Shown: piece by piece, positions 17,385 through 29,387 of the stretch
How the letters are laid out: each line of letters starts with the position of its first letter
Numbering within the stretch: position 1 is the first letter of the stretch
NCBI GenBank assembly: GCA_023391095.1
Contig: JAEWBN010000013.1
Location: 62,001 to 126,000 of the forward strand
Direction: 5' to 3'
DNA length: 64,000 nt
From: Pseudomonadota bacterium
GTDB taxonomy: Bacteria; Pseudomonadota; Alphaproteobacteria; Rhizobiales; Devosiaceae
The notes under the pieces: model-generated
Told to the model about the DNA's origin: nothing
What the model saw: the letters and a program-made list of their open reading frames with translations, nothing else
The model's database searches: none
Program-made: the position numbers and the translations under genes

Positions 17385-19334
17385 TCAGGACGTGGCCAGA
17401 AGCGCAGCCCGCTTGGCTTCGTCATAGCCCAGCGCCGTCAGGGCGGTGGAGACGATGCCGTTCCGGTCGAGCCCGGCGGCCTCGTACATGTCCGCCTGGC
17501 TGGCATGCTCGACAAAGGTGTCGGGCATCATCAGCGGGCGGAAGCGCAGCGCGCCGTCGAGCAGGCCATTGCTGGCAAGGAATGTTGCGACATGGCTGCC
17601 GAAGCCACCCAGCCCGCCTTCTTCCACTGTGAGCAGAACATCATGGTTCTGTGCCAGTTGGGCGATCAGCTCTTCGTCGAGCGGCTTCATGAAGCGCGCG
17701 TCGGCCACCGTCGGATTGAGCCCCAGCGCTGCCAGACGGTCAGCGGCGTGGAGGACGTCACCCAGGCGGGTGCCATAGGAGAGAATGGCTATGGTGCCGC
17801 CCTGGCGCACGATGCGGCCCTTGCCGATGGGCAGGATTTCGCCCCGGCTGGGCATGTCGACGCCCATGCCGTCGCCGCGCGGATAGCGGAAGCTGATCGG
17901 GCCCGCATCATATGCGGCTGCGGTCGCCACCATGTGGCGCAGCTCGGCCTCGTCGGCGGCCGCCATCTGCACGATCCCCGGAATCGCGCCGAGATAGGCA
18001 TTGTCGTAATTGCCGGCATGGGTCGGGCCGTCGGCGCCGACATAGCCGGCACGGTCGATGGCAAAGCGCACGGGCAGACCCTGGATGGCCACGTCGTGGA
18101 TCACCTGGTCATAAGCCCGCTGCAGGAAGGTCGAATAGATGGCGCAGAAGGGCTTCATGCCTTCGCTGGCCATGCCCGCCGCAAAGGTCACGGCATGCTG
18201 TTCGGCAATGCCCACGTCAAAGATGCGGGAAGGGAACAGCTCGGCAAACTTGTCGAGGCCAGTGCCCGACGGCATGGCAGCGGTAATGGCGACAACGCGC
18301 TCATCGGCTTCGGCTTCCTGGATCAGCGAGGAGGCGAAGACCGAGGTATAGGAGGGGGCATTGGACGGCGGCTTGGTCTGGGCGCCTGTTATGACGTTGA
18401 ACTTGTTGACGCCGTGGTACTTGTCGGCCGAGTTTTCCGCCGGGCCATAGCCCTTGCCCTTCTTGGTCACGGCATGGATCAGGATCGGGCCGGTTTCAGC
18501 GTCCCGGACGTTTTCGAGGATCGACAGCAGATCGTCGAGATTGTGGCCGTCGATCGGGCCCACATAGTAAAAGCCCAGCTCTTCGAACAGCGTGCCGCCG
18601 GTAAAGAAGGAACGGGCGAATTCCTCGGTCTTGCGCGCGGGTTCATGCAGGAAGGGCGGCAGCTTGGATACCATCGCCTTGGCCGCTTCGCGCGTGCCCC
18701 GGTAAACCGGGCCGGAAACCAGACGCGCCAGATAGCTGCGCAGGGCGCCGGTCGGCGGCGCGATGGACATGTCGTTGTCGTTGAGGATGACGATCAGACG
18801 GGCATCCATGGCGCCGGCATTGTTCATCGCCTCATAGGCCATACCGGCCGACATGGCGCCGTCGCCGATGACGGCGATGACGTTGCGGCGTACCCCAAGG
18901 TGTTCACTGGCCACGGCCATGCCCAGGCCGGCCGAAATCGAGGTCGAGGAATGGCCGGCGCCAAAGGGGTCGTATTCGCTCTCGGCGCGCCTGGTAAATC
19001 CGGACAGGCCGTCCTTCTGACGCAGGGTGCGCATGCGGTCGCGGCGGCCGGTGATGATCTTGTGCGGATAGGCCTGATGGCCGACATCCCAGATGATCCG
19101 GTCATGCGGCGTGTCGAAGACGGCGTGCAGTGCGACGGTCAGCTCGACCACGCCCAGCCCGGCGCCCAGGTGCCCGCCGGTGACCGACACGCAGTCGATC
19201 ATTTCGAGGCGCACCTCGTCCGCCAATTGGCGCAGCTGTTCGCGCGGCAGGGCCCGCAAATCGGTGGGATTTGCGACGGTGTCGAGCAGCGGCGTGATGG
19301 GCTTATCGGCCAAGCGTGTCCCCGGAGTTTTCAC
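17385..19334 (-). CDS. dxs: 1-deoxy-D-xylulose-5-phosphate synthase
   Basis: Thiamine-diphosphate enzyme of 649 residues that condenses pyruvate and glyceraldehyde 3-phosphate, first step of the MEP isoprenoid route and also a precursor supply for thiamine and pyridoxal. Seen motifs: GHQAYPHKIITGRRD, the ThDP site GDGAMSAGMAYEAMNNAG, and the transketolase middle domain with EQHAVTFAAGMA. GTG 19334 follows GGCAGGA and gives the usual start (TPGTRLADKPITPLLDTV); another GTG at 19379 lengthens it by 15 residues. The thiamine genes near 60 kb supply its cofactor. Confidence 0.93.
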   Translation of the reverse strand: MKTPGTRLADKPITPLLDTVANPTDLRALPREQLRQLADEVRLEMIDCVSVTGGHLGAGLGVVELTVALHAVFDTPHDRIIWDVGHQAYPHKIITGRRDRMRTLRQKDGLSGFTRRAESEYDPFGAGHSSTSISAGLGMAVASEHLGVRRNVIAVIGDGAMSAGMAYEAMNNAGAMDARLIVILNDNDMSIAPPTGALRSYLARLVSGPVYRGTREAAKAMVSKLPPFLHEPARKTEEFARSFFTGGTLFEELGFYYVGPIDGHNLDDLLSILENVRDAETGPILIHAVTKKGKGYGPAENSADKYHGVNKFNVITGAQTKPPSNAPSYTSVFASSLIQEAEADERVVAITAAMPSGTGLDKFAELFPSRIFDVGIAEQHAVTFAAGMASEGMKPFCAIYSTFLQRAYDQVIHDVAIQGLPVRFAIDRAGYVGADGPTHAGNYDNAYLGAIPGIVQMAAADEAELRHMVATAAAYDAGPISFRYPRGDGMGVDMPSRGEILPIGKGRIVRQGGTIAILSYGTRLGDVLHAADRLAALGLNPTVADARFMKPLDEELIAQLAQNHDVLLTVEEGGLGGFGSHVATFLASNGLLDGALRFRPLMMPDTFVEHASQADMYEAAGLDRNGIVSTALTALGYDEAKRAALLATS

Positions 19335-19444
19335 TGTCCTGCCTTGTTTAGGCGTCGGGTCTTGCCTTGGCAATGGCACCGAGCAGATTTGAAAGTCCTA
19401 ACCCATACGAGGGGTGCGACCCTTTGGATCTGTCGGAAACGTGA

Positions 19445-21193
19445 TCAGTTGCTTGCCAAGGCCAGGGGAGCCACCGGCGCGAACCGGTCATGGCCGAGAA
19501 CCGGCACGTCCGAACCCACGCCCTTGACGAAGACATAGCGTCCCATGTCCGGGGTCGGGTCGAAATCGGCCTCGTCGTGGTCAAAGATCACGGCGAACTG
19601 TTCCGAAGTGACGGTGACCGGAGCGGTCAGGATTTCGCTGACATGGTCGAGATCGGGCGCGACGAAATCGGGGCGGCGCATGCCGTCCTGCGCCGGAGCC
19701 TTGGCGGCGACGTGGCTCGCGAGCGCCGCGGCGAGGCTTGCATCCGCGCCGGTGCCAGCGGCGTCGAAAGTGGCGTCGAAGAGGCCATTATAGGCGCCGG
19801 TCTGCCGCTGGGCGCCAAGCGCGGCGGTCTGCACATTGGTAGCGGCGTTGACGGCATTGGGCAGACCGGGCAGGCGCAGGGCCGGCAAGACGGGCTGGGT
19901 GGTGGCCGATTGCTCGATAATGGTTTCCAGCGCGCGCTGGGCACCGGGCTCCGCCGCTGCGGTGGGCAGGTAGGCGGTCAGCGTCTCGCTGGGCGGATCG
20001 GTCATGATGACGCGCGGGCGCGGCAGGGTCGGCGCGGTCAGGGCGGCCAGCGCGGTCACGGCATCGCCGGAGGGCAGGGTGGTGTCGGCGGAGGCGCGCA
20101 GATTGTCCGGGCGCATCACCGGCATGGCTACGGCGACTAGGCGCGGGCCGCCGAGTTCTTCTTCGGTCAGCGGGGCGCTGCCGACGCTGGAAAACGGAAT
20201 GACGGGTTCGGCAGCCGGCATGGGCGCGGGCGCCTGGGCAATGGCTGCGACCTGGATGGGGTCGGCTGCCTGCGCACCGAAACCGGCCGGGCGGGCAACG
20301 GGCATGACAGGGGCAACGGGGCCGGGCCGGGGCGCCGTGGCGGCAACCTGAACCGGCGCCGCTGCGGGCGCTGCTGCGGAGGCCCCTGCAGGCTGGTTAT
20401 TGCCACCAAACAGCACATCCATCAGGGTGCGGCCACCGCCGCCGGAGGAGGCGACCTGGGTGCCTGAGCTGCCGCCATCACAGGGATAAGCGTGGCAGCG
20501 CTTCCACTCGGCCATGGCGACCTGGTAGCCCTCCTGCGACAGCGGCTTGCCGTCGTTGGGCAGGTGCATGGTGCGCCCGTCGGGGAAGAGTTCCTTGAGC
20601 TGGGCGCGGGTCATCCGCGGCCAGGCGCGGACGGAACCGGTGTCGAGATGGACGAAGGGGCTGCCCGAAGTTGGATAATAACCCACGCCGCCCACCTGGC
20701 GCTTCATCGCGGCAGCGCGCAGCTTGGGCAGCGGCACGCCGGGAATGAAAAAGTCCATGGCCGTGCCGCGCATGTGCTGGGAATTGTCGGCCACGCCGGA
20801 CGAATTCTTGGCGAGCATGGCATTGGTGGCCGGCGACCGGTAGGCCGAGACCACGTGGATGGGCTGGGTGCCGCCGACATCCTGATAGACCTGCCAGACG
20901 AGGTCGAACAGGCGCGGGTCCATCTTGGTGGGCTCGTTGCGACGCCAGTCGCGCAGGAAATAGTTGAGTTCGTTGAGACCGGACTGGACGTATTGCCCGT
21001 TGCGCTTGAAGACGATGCGCGCGGTCTCCTTGGTGTGGGTATAGTGGATGTAGAGCGCGCGCTCGGTTGCGGCCTGTGCAGGCGCGGCAACCAGCAGCGC
21101 AGTCAAGGCCATGGCGCCGGCCACAAAAAGCCTGCCCATACGTCCCTTGGTGAAAATACCCATCCCCGTCACGCCAAACTCTGCCCGGTTCAT
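19445..21193 (-). CDS. DUF882 / M15-like murein peptidase with long C-terminal region
   Basis: Protein of 582 residues. A signal peptide (about 1-41, APAQAA) is followed by a YcbK-type DUF882 domain with the M15 zinc set: H140 and D147 in SQHMRGTAMDFF, and H182 in PFVHLDTG. Such domains are predicted to act on peptidoglycan peptides in the periplasm. The remaining 350 residues are low-complexity, rich in Ala, Pro and Val, and have no fold I recognise; DUF882 proteins are usually under 300 residues, so this tail is long. An L,D-transpeptidase gene lies next to it. Confidence 0.82.
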   Translation of the reverse strand: MNRAEFGVTGMGIFTKGRMGRLFVAGAMALTALLVAAPAQAATERALYIHYTHTKETARIVFKRNGQYVQSGLNELNYFLRDWRRNEPTKMDPRLFDLVWQVYQDVGGTQPIHVVSAYRSPATNAMLAKNSSGVADNSQHMRGTAMDFFIPGVPLPKLRAAAMKRQVGGVGYYPTSGSPFVHLDTGSVRAWPRMTRAQLKELFPDGRTMHLPNDGKPLSQEGYQVAMAEWKRCHAYPCDGGSSGTQVASSGGGGRTLMDVLFGGNNQPAGASAAAPAAAPVQVAATAPRPGPVAPVMPVARPAGFGAQAADPIQVAAIAQAPAPMPAAEPVIPFSSVGSAPLTEEELGGPRLVAVAMPVMRPDNLRASADTTLPSGDAVTALAALTAPTLPRPRVIMTDPPSETLTAYLPTAAAEPGAQRALETIIEQSATTQPVLPALRLPGLPNAVNAATNVQTAALGAQRQTGAYNGLFDATFDAAGTGADASLAAALASHVAAKAPAQDGMRRPDFVAPDLDHVSEILTAPVTVTSEQFAVIFDHDEADFDPTPDMGRYVFVKGVGSDVPVLGHDRFAPVAPLALASN

Positions 21194-21210
21194 TGTCAGT
21201 ATGGTGGGAC

Positions 21211-21247
21211 GTTAGCGTCAAAATCGTGCGATTTGATTAACGCTAAC
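21211..21247. promoter_or_regulatory. Large imperfect palindrome upstream of the DUF882 gene
   Basis: GTTAGCGT (21211-21218) is the exact inverse of ACGCTAAC (21240-21247), and the inner bases CAAAATCG / CGATTTGA-like continue the symmetry. It ends 18 bases before the DUF882 start, so it is either an operator or a 5'-UTR stem-loop close to the ribosome-binding site. Confidence 0.5.
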
Positions 21248-21372
21248 CAGATGTGAACCGACCAGCGCGGCCCCCTCACGCGTCTGTTATTAAGGGCGAA
21301 AGCTGGCACAAGAATGGCGAAATTGTAAAGCGGACCTTAATGGCCCGCTTCCGCAAGGGTTTGCGCCTGGTG

Positions 21373-23073
21373 TCAGGGGGAGAGATCACCCGCGGGTGCC
21401 GCCTCTGTTTCCGCCACGATGGTGGGCGGCAGGGCAGAGGACAAGCCCATGGCGGCAATCAGCTTTTCGTTGTGGCCATAAACGTCGCCATAGTTGCGCA
21501 GGCTTCCGTCGGCGTCGGCGCGGACGGTGAAATAGGCCAGATGCACGGGGATCCTGGTCTGCGGATTGACCCATTTCTCATTGGGACCAAACATGGCTTC
21601 GAGCGATGCGCGCGAAATATTGGGCTCGTTGGCCATCAGCGCGTCGGCAAAGGCGAAGGGGTCTTCCACGCGAATGCAGCCATGGCTGAAAGCCCGGTAG
21701 GAGCGCGAGAACAGGCCCTTGGACGGCGTATCGTGGAGATAAACGTCGTGCTTGTTGGGGAAAAGGAACTTGATCTGCCCCAGCGAATTGCCCGGACCGG
21801 GACGCTGGCGCACGCGGAAGGGGAAATTGGTGGTCGAGACCTGCCGCCAGTCCACCTGCCAGGGGCTGACCGGCGTGCCGTTATAGAGCAGGTCCATGTT
21901 CTTGGCGTCGGTATAGCCAGGATTGGCCAGCACGGCCGGCGCGATCTCGCCCTTGATGATGGACGACGGCACGTTCCAATAGGGGTTCACCACCAGATGC
22001 CGGATATTGTCTGAAAAGATCGGCGTCTGGTTCTTGGTGGTGCCGACGACGACGCGCGTCGTGAACTCGCTCTGGCCCTTGCGGTCGATCCAGAGCCGGA
22101 ATTCGGGAATATTGACGAAGACGTTGAAGTCGCCCAGGTCCGAGGGCATCCAGCGCCAGCGTTCCATATTGGCGAGAATATCCTCGCGCCGCGTGGCAGC
22201 GCCGCCATTGAGCGCCGCGACCGTGGCCGGCCCGATAATGCCGTCGACCTCGAGCCCCTGTCCCTGCTGGAAGGCCTTGACCGCATTGACCGTGGTCTCG
22301 TCGTAATAGCTGGAGGGATCGGAGGATAGCTCCAGCCTGCTCCGGATCGCGGGAAGGCGGGTGTCAGAGCCGCCGGGCCGCAGCACCGGGCCCTCGGCGA
22401 TGGGGGTGGGACGGGCCGCGGCGGCGGTGCCAAAATTGGCGAGGGCGGCCTTGAGCGCCAGAAATTCGGGGTGTTTGGGCTGCAGTTCCTGCAGGATTGC
22501 GGCCGGATCATCGCTTGCGGCGAGCCGCTCGAGCAGCGCCGCCTCGTTGATCGGCTTGGGCGCAATATCGAAATTGGCGCTGATCGACTGCGGCTTGATG
22601 CGACCATTATGGATATGGTTGGCATAGCGCATGGTCGCCTGCGAAAAGGCGGTTTCAAGCGCTGCCAGCGCGGTGCTGTCGCCCAAGACGCGGGCTAGGT
22701 CGATATCGGGCGTCAGATAGTCGGACGGCCGCAGACCTTCGGCCTCGGCATTCCTGAAGAGTGCAATAATCTTGTCGGCTGCCGGCGAAAACACCACCTT
22801 GCCGGCGGCGTCGGTGCTCAGCCAGATGGGCTCGAAATAGCGTTCGCCATAGAGAAAATAGAGCTTCTGTGCCTCGGCATAGGCCTGGCTGTCCTGCCGT
22901 GTGCCCGAATAGGCCGCCGACAGGCCGGACTTGATGGTCCGGGCCAGGGCACTCTGGGCGGGCGCGATCACCACCCGGCTCGTCTCAAGGCTGGCCACAT
23001 CCTGCGCCAGAGCCGGGCTGCCCAGGCTGGCCATTGCCAAGAGGGCAACCAGTGAGACAACAACCTTCTTCAT
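21373..23073 (-). CDS. L,D-transpeptidase, YcbB/LdtD-like
   Basis: Periplasmic enzyme of 566 residues that forms 3-3 peptidoglycan crosslinks or attaches proteins to the wall. It has a signal peptide (1-24), an N-terminal scaffold, a peptidoglycan-binding repeat with DGIIGPATVAALN, then a YkuD catalytic domain with HDTPSKGLFSRSYRAFSHGCIR, where C466 is the nucleophile. ATG 23073 is chosen over the earlier start at 23154 because GGAG precedes it and the signal peptide follows at once. This large form, with the catalytic loop before SHGC, matches YcbB. Confidence 0.9.
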   Translation of the reverse strand: MKKVVVSLVALLAMASLGSPALAQDVASLETSRVVIAPAQSALARTIKSGLSAAYSGTRQDSQAYAEAQKLYFLYGERYFEPIWLSTDAAGKVVFSPAADKIIALFRNAEAEGLRPSDYLTPDIDLARVLGDSTALAALETAFSQATMRYANHIHNGRIKPQSISANFDIAPKPINEAALLERLAASDDPAAILQELQPKHPEFLALKAALANFGTAAAARPTPIAEGPVLRPGGSDTRLPAIRSRLELSSDPSSYYDETTVNAVKAFQQGQGLEVDGIIGPATVAALNGGAATRREDILANMERWRWMPSDLGDFNVFVNIPEFRLWIDRKGQSEFTTRVVVGTTKNQTPIFSDNIRHLVVNPYWNVPSSIIKGEIAPAVLANPGYTDAKNMDLLYNGTPVSPWQVDWRQVSTTNFPFRVRQRPGPGNSLGQIKFLFPNKHDVYLHDTPSKGLFSRSYRAFSHGCIRVEDPFAFADALMANEPNISRASLEAMFGPNEKWVNPQTRIPVHLAYFTVRADADGSLRNYGDVYGHNEKLIAAMGLSSALPPTIVAETEAAPAGDLSP

Positions 23074-23306
23074 TTCGGCTCCTTGCAGGCGCTGGCAACA
23101 GTGTCGAATCCGCGGGAACACCGGGTTCGCCAGCTGATGTTCAATACTCTGCAAACCTTAACGGGAGCAATTGATCGCAAAGTTGTGAGCCGTCTTTGTT
23201 GCCCGGCCGCAACGCCCGTGCCCATGGGTGGGGTTTTCGCGCTATTGTCCGGCATTGCTGGCCGGGTCGGACGCGTGCGTGGTTCGGCGGCGGAGGAGAG
23301 ACCAAG

Positions 23307-23831
23307 ATGCGAACCCTGTTCCTTGCCCTGCTGCTCACCGGCATGATGAGCGCTGTGGCGCCGGCGCAGGACGCGCCCGATCTCGATGCCATGAGCACCA
23401 CGCAAATCGCTGCGGTGACGGCCGATTTGCACCCGTCGGCGCTTTACGTGCTGGCTGCCAAGCTTCTCGCCGAGGGCAGGGGGCAGGAGGCGGCGAACTG
23501 GATGTATGCGGGCCAGTTGCGCTACCGCTTCATGCTCCGGGCCGGCGGGGAGAGCAGTGCGGAAGATGAAACGCTGTTTGCGGCGCTCAGCGAGACCGTT
23601 GGCCGTCCGGTCAACGAATATATTGCCGGCGATGTCGACGAATGGCTCGCCGCCATGCAATGGGCGCTGGACTGGGACGAGGCCAATGACAATGCGCTGA
23701 CCTCGAAAACCGAGCACGCCGCAACGCTTGAGGCGGTGCGGGCGGGACTGCTCGGGCTCATGGCCCAGGTCGAGGCCAATCGCGAAAACATCCCCCGGGA
23801 ACGCGAGGCCAATGGCCTGCCGAACCGCTAG
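23307..23831 (+). CDS. Secreted protein of unknown function
   Basis: A 174-residue protein with a clear signal peptide (1-20, ending APAQ) and a helical mature part. The segment HPSALYVLAAKLLAEGRGQEAANWMYAGQLRYR resembles a single tetratricopeptide-like helix pair. I do not recognise the family. GGAGGAGAG lies just before ATG 23307. Fifteen bases separate it from the cobalamin adenosyltransferase gene, so the two are likely co-transcribed; whether that is functionally meaningful is unknown. Confidence 0.75.
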   Translation: MRTLFLALLLTGMMSAVAPAQDAPDLDAMSTTQIAAVTADLHPSALYVLAAKLLAEGRGQEAANWMYAGQLRYRFMLRAGGESSAEDETLFAALSETVGRPVNEYIAGDVDEWLAAMQWALDWDEANDNALTSKTEHAATLEAVRAGLLGLMAQVEANRENIPREREANGLPNR

Positions 23832-23846
23832 AAACAGGAACCGATC

Positions 23847-24366
23847 ATGGGCAACCGCCTGTCGAAAATTGTGACGCGCACCGGTGACGACGGCACGACC
23901 GGGCTGACCGATGGCTCACGCGTGCGCAAGGACCACGCGCTGATCGAGGTGATGGGTACGGTGGACGAGCTCAACAGCGTGGTCGGGTTTGCCGAGAGCC
24001 AGCAGGAAGACAGCGACCTGCGCAGCGTCCTTGTCGATATCCAGCACGATCTTTTCGATCTGGGCGGCGCGCTTTCCATGCCCGGCCATGCGGTTTTGAG
24101 CGAAGCCCATGTTGCGGCGCTGGAAGCGGTGGTGGGCCGCTGGAATGCCGACCTGCCGCCGCTCAAGGAGTTCATCCTGCCCGGCGGCTCGCCGGCGGTG
24201 GCGTCCCTGCATATGGCGCGTACGGTGTGTCGCCGCGCCGAGCGGGTCATGCTGTTGCTGGAGGACGAGCGGGCGGCCATGGGCCGGGTCTATCTCAACC
24301 GGCTCTCGGACCTCTTCTTTGTTGCCGCGCGCGTCGCCGCCAAGGGCAGCGAGCGCTATTGGCAGC

Positions 24367-24386
<20 letters not shown>
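23847..24386 (+). CDS. Cob(I)alamin adenosyltransferase, PduO type
   Basis: Trimeric enzyme of 179 residues that transfers the adenosyl group of ATP to cob(I)alamin, making coenzyme B12. The N-terminal TRTGDDGTTGLTDGSRVRKD is the ATP-binding signature, followed by GTVDELNSVVGF; the later FILPGGSPAVASLHMARTVCRRAER and YLNRLSDLFFVAAR are also hallmarks. The 3' end overlaps the convergent metH gene by 20 bases. Placement beside B12-dependent methionine synthase and a possible B12 importer fits a corrinoid-handling neighbourhood. Confidence 0.93.
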
Positions 24387-27065
<2,679 letters not shown>

Positions 27066-27069
<4 letters not shown>

Positions 27070-28094
27070 TTGATCACTCGTGGCGGGATGCCGGCAACGG
27101 CGTCCGCAATGGCGCGAATATGGTCGGGGGTGGTGCCGCAGCAGCCGCCCACGACATTGACGAGGCCCTCGCGGGCGAATTCCCCCAGCTGCCGGGCGGT
27201 ATCTTCGGGACCTTCGTCATACTGGCCGAAGGCATTGGGCAGGCCGGCATTGGGATAGGCGCAGGTGAAGGTGTCGGCCACGGCGGCGATCTCGGCCATA
27301 TGCGGGCGCATGGCTTCCGCGCCAAGCGCGCAATTGAGGCCGACGGTAAAGGGGCGCGCGTGACGCACCGAATGCCAGAAGGCGGTCGGGGTCTGGCCGG
27401 TGAGGGTTCGTCCGGAGGCGTCGGTAATGGTCCCGGAAATCATCATCGGCAAGGCAATGCCGGTGCGCTCGAAGGCTTCGAGGCAGGCAAAGACGGCGGC
27501 CTTGGCGTTGAGCGTATCAAAGATGGTTTCGATGAGAATGACGTCGGCGCCGCCTTCGATGAGGCCATTGACCTGCTGGGAATAGGCCTTTCGCAGGTCC
27601 TCGAAGGTCACGGCGCGATAGCCGGGATTGTTCACATCCGGGCTGATCGAAGCGGTGCGGTTGGTCGGGCCGACCGCGCCGGCGACAAATCGCGGCTTGC
27701 CGTCGATGGCGGTGGCCCGATCCAGCGCCCGGCGCACAATGCGCGCGCCTTCGACATTGAGATCATGAACCGCCTGCTCCATGCCGTAATCGGCCTGGGC
27801 GATGGTGGTCGCGGAAAAGGTGTTGGTCTCGACGATATCCGCCCCGGCCATGGCGTATTTGAAGTGGATCTCCTCGATCGCCTCGGGCTGGGTGAGGATC
27901 AGAAGGTCGTTATTGCCCTTCTGCGGATGGTCGGAATGGTGCCGGCAGGCATGGCCCGAGCCATGGCCGATGAAATCGTCTTCCGACAGGCCCAGACCCT
28001 GAATCTGGGTGCCCATGGCGCCATCCAGAATGAGGATGCGCTCGTGGGCAAGCTGTTCCAGAACCTTGCGGCTGGGGGAGGGGACGACCGGCAT
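27066..28094 (-). CDS. Methionine synthase, homocysteine-binding half
   Basis: Homocysteine S-methyltransferase module of 342 residues. Opening ILDGAMGTQIQGL and the zinc ligands C255 (GLNCALG), C318 and C319 (GGCCGTTP) are intact. It supplies the homocysteine-zinc site to the 900-residue partner encoded immediately downstream. In most bacteria both are one protein of about 1,230 residues; a split is known in Caulobacter-like alphaproteobacteria. A short histidine-rich insertion (H44 to H56, five His and one Cys) precedes the conserved KGNNDLL. The ATG follows directly after an intergenic region ended by a terminator. Confidence 0.9.
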
Positions 28095-28144
28095 GATGAC
28101 CTCGAAAGTGTTGCGGGCCTTTTAGCGAGTGCCTTGTGCAAAAG

Positions 28145-28182
28145 AAACCCGCCCCCGCATGTGGTGGGCGCAAGGCGGGTTT
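28145..28182 (-). terminator. Rho-independent terminator of the ABC importer operon
   Basis: AAACCCGCC (28145-28153) pairs with GGCGGGTTT (28174-28182), with an inner CCC/GGG pairing; on the minus strand it is followed by TTTCTTTTG. It lies 12 bases after the binding-protein stop and insulates metH from the importer genes. Confidence 0.75.
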
Positions 28183-28193
28183 GAAACTTCGGC

Positions 28194-29387
28194 TCAGTCC
28201 GCCGCAATCCTGCGATTGAACACCATGTCGTGCCCCGGCACGCGCTCGGGATGGAGAATGGCAATGAGGTCCATCAGCACCAGATCTGGCCGTAGATTGC
28301 CCAGTTCGTAAAACTGGACGCCCCCATTGGGCCCCTTGAGCAGGTCCGGGGCCCAGACATTTCCGGCGCCGACCGCGGGAATGGCGGCAAGGCGCGGGTC
28401 CTCGTCGGTGATATCGGCGAGCGTTGAATAGGTCATGGCGGCCTGCACCCAGACGTCGGCGGTTCGGGCGCGGGCCATCAGCCGCTCCATGTCGCCGATC
28501 TGGATGCTGCCGGTTGAGGTATCATCGGCAAAGACGTAGCGCCCACCGGCATCTGCAATCAGTTGGGCCATGAAGGATTGCCCGCCCGCGGCGTAAAAGA
28601 TGCCGTCAAAGGCCTGCCCGCTGAGGACGGCGGGTTTTGCATCATCGGGCAGGTCGTCGATCAGCGCTGCGCCCGCCCGATAGCGTTCGGCCACGTCGGC
28701 AAAGACCGCATTGGCCTCGGCTTCCCGATTGAGGAAAAGGCTCATGAACTTGACCCATTCGGCCCGTCCGAGCGGGGACGTGTCGAGCCAATCGGCATAT
28801 TGCACCACGGGAATGCCCGCGGCGGCGATCCGGCCCAGTTCGGCTTCAGCGCTACCCCCGGCCATGACGACGTCCGGGCGGGCGGCGACGACGGTTTCGA
28901 TGTCGATGATGCCGGAGGACTGGTAGTCGACCACCCCGGCCGCCTCGATATGCGCCAGCATGTCCGGCGTCGCGAAGAAATCCGCCTGCGCCACGCCGGT
29001 CACGACATAAAGCGCACCCAGTGCCGCGAGGGCCGGGCTCTGCGCGGTGCTGCCGGCAAAGAGCGACTGCACCGGAATGGTGATGCGCGGGGCGTCGGCC
29101 AATTCGGGGTCCAGATCGGGCTCCGGCGTGCCGCACTGCACCAGCACATAGGTTGCCGCCGCACCGCCGGGATAGGGCTGGGCCACGGTCACGAGCCTGT
29201 AGTGCCCGAAATAGGCCACGTCGAAATTGTCCGAAAATTCGACCTGGGTCTTTTCGGGAAAATAGTCCGCCGCCGGGTCGAACGCCGTGGCGCAGCCCGC
29301 CTCATCCATTGCGGGAGCGGCCCACGCCGAGCTGCAGAGGATCAAGGCGGCTGCGAGGGCAAGCAGGGGCTTGGTGCCGCGGATCAT
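28194..29387 (-). CDS. Vitamin B12 or iron-siderophore ABC transporter substrate-binding protein
   Basis: Periplasmic binding protein of 397 residues, class III (BtuF/FecB fold). A signal peptide (about 1-24) is followed by an unusual 100-residue N-terminal segment before the binding fold: IPVQSLFAGSTAQSPALAALG, then GIIDIETVVAARPDVVMAGG, the beta-strand and helix pattern of BtuF. The presence of metH, adenosyltransferase and a BtuB-like receptor favours corrinoids; iron chelates remain possible because the family does both. The ATG overlaps the ATPase stop (ATGA). Confidence 0.8.
   Translation of the reverse strand: MIRGTKPLLALAAALILCSSAWAAPAMDEAGCATAFDPAADYFPEKTQVEFSDNFDVAYFGHYRLVTVAQPYPGGAAATYVLVQCGTPEPDLDPELADAPRITIPVQSLFAGSTAQSPALAALGALYVVTGVAQADFFATPDMLAHIEAAGVVDYQSSGIIDIETVVAARPDVVMAGGSAEAELGRIAAAGIPVVQYADWLDTSPLGRAEWVKFMSLFLNREAEANAVFADVAERYRAGAALIDDLPDDAKPAVLSGQAFDGIFYAAGGQSFMAQLIADAGGRYVFADDTSTGSIQIGDMERLMARARTADVWVQAAMTYSTLADITDEDPRLAAIPAVGAGNVWAPDLLKGPNGGVQFYELGNLRPDLVLMDLIAILHPERVPGHDMVFNRRIAAD

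Noticed and set aside
17505..19538. A 677-codon open frame opposite dxs
   Set aside because: Same reason: shadow composition, no domain, covers a clear dxs gene on the other strand.
28095..28140. GCTAAAAGG upstream of the metH pair, recalling the 3' part of a SAM-II riboswitch
   Set aside because: The required 5' stem-loop and pseudoknot partner bases are not present, and the match is only nine bases.
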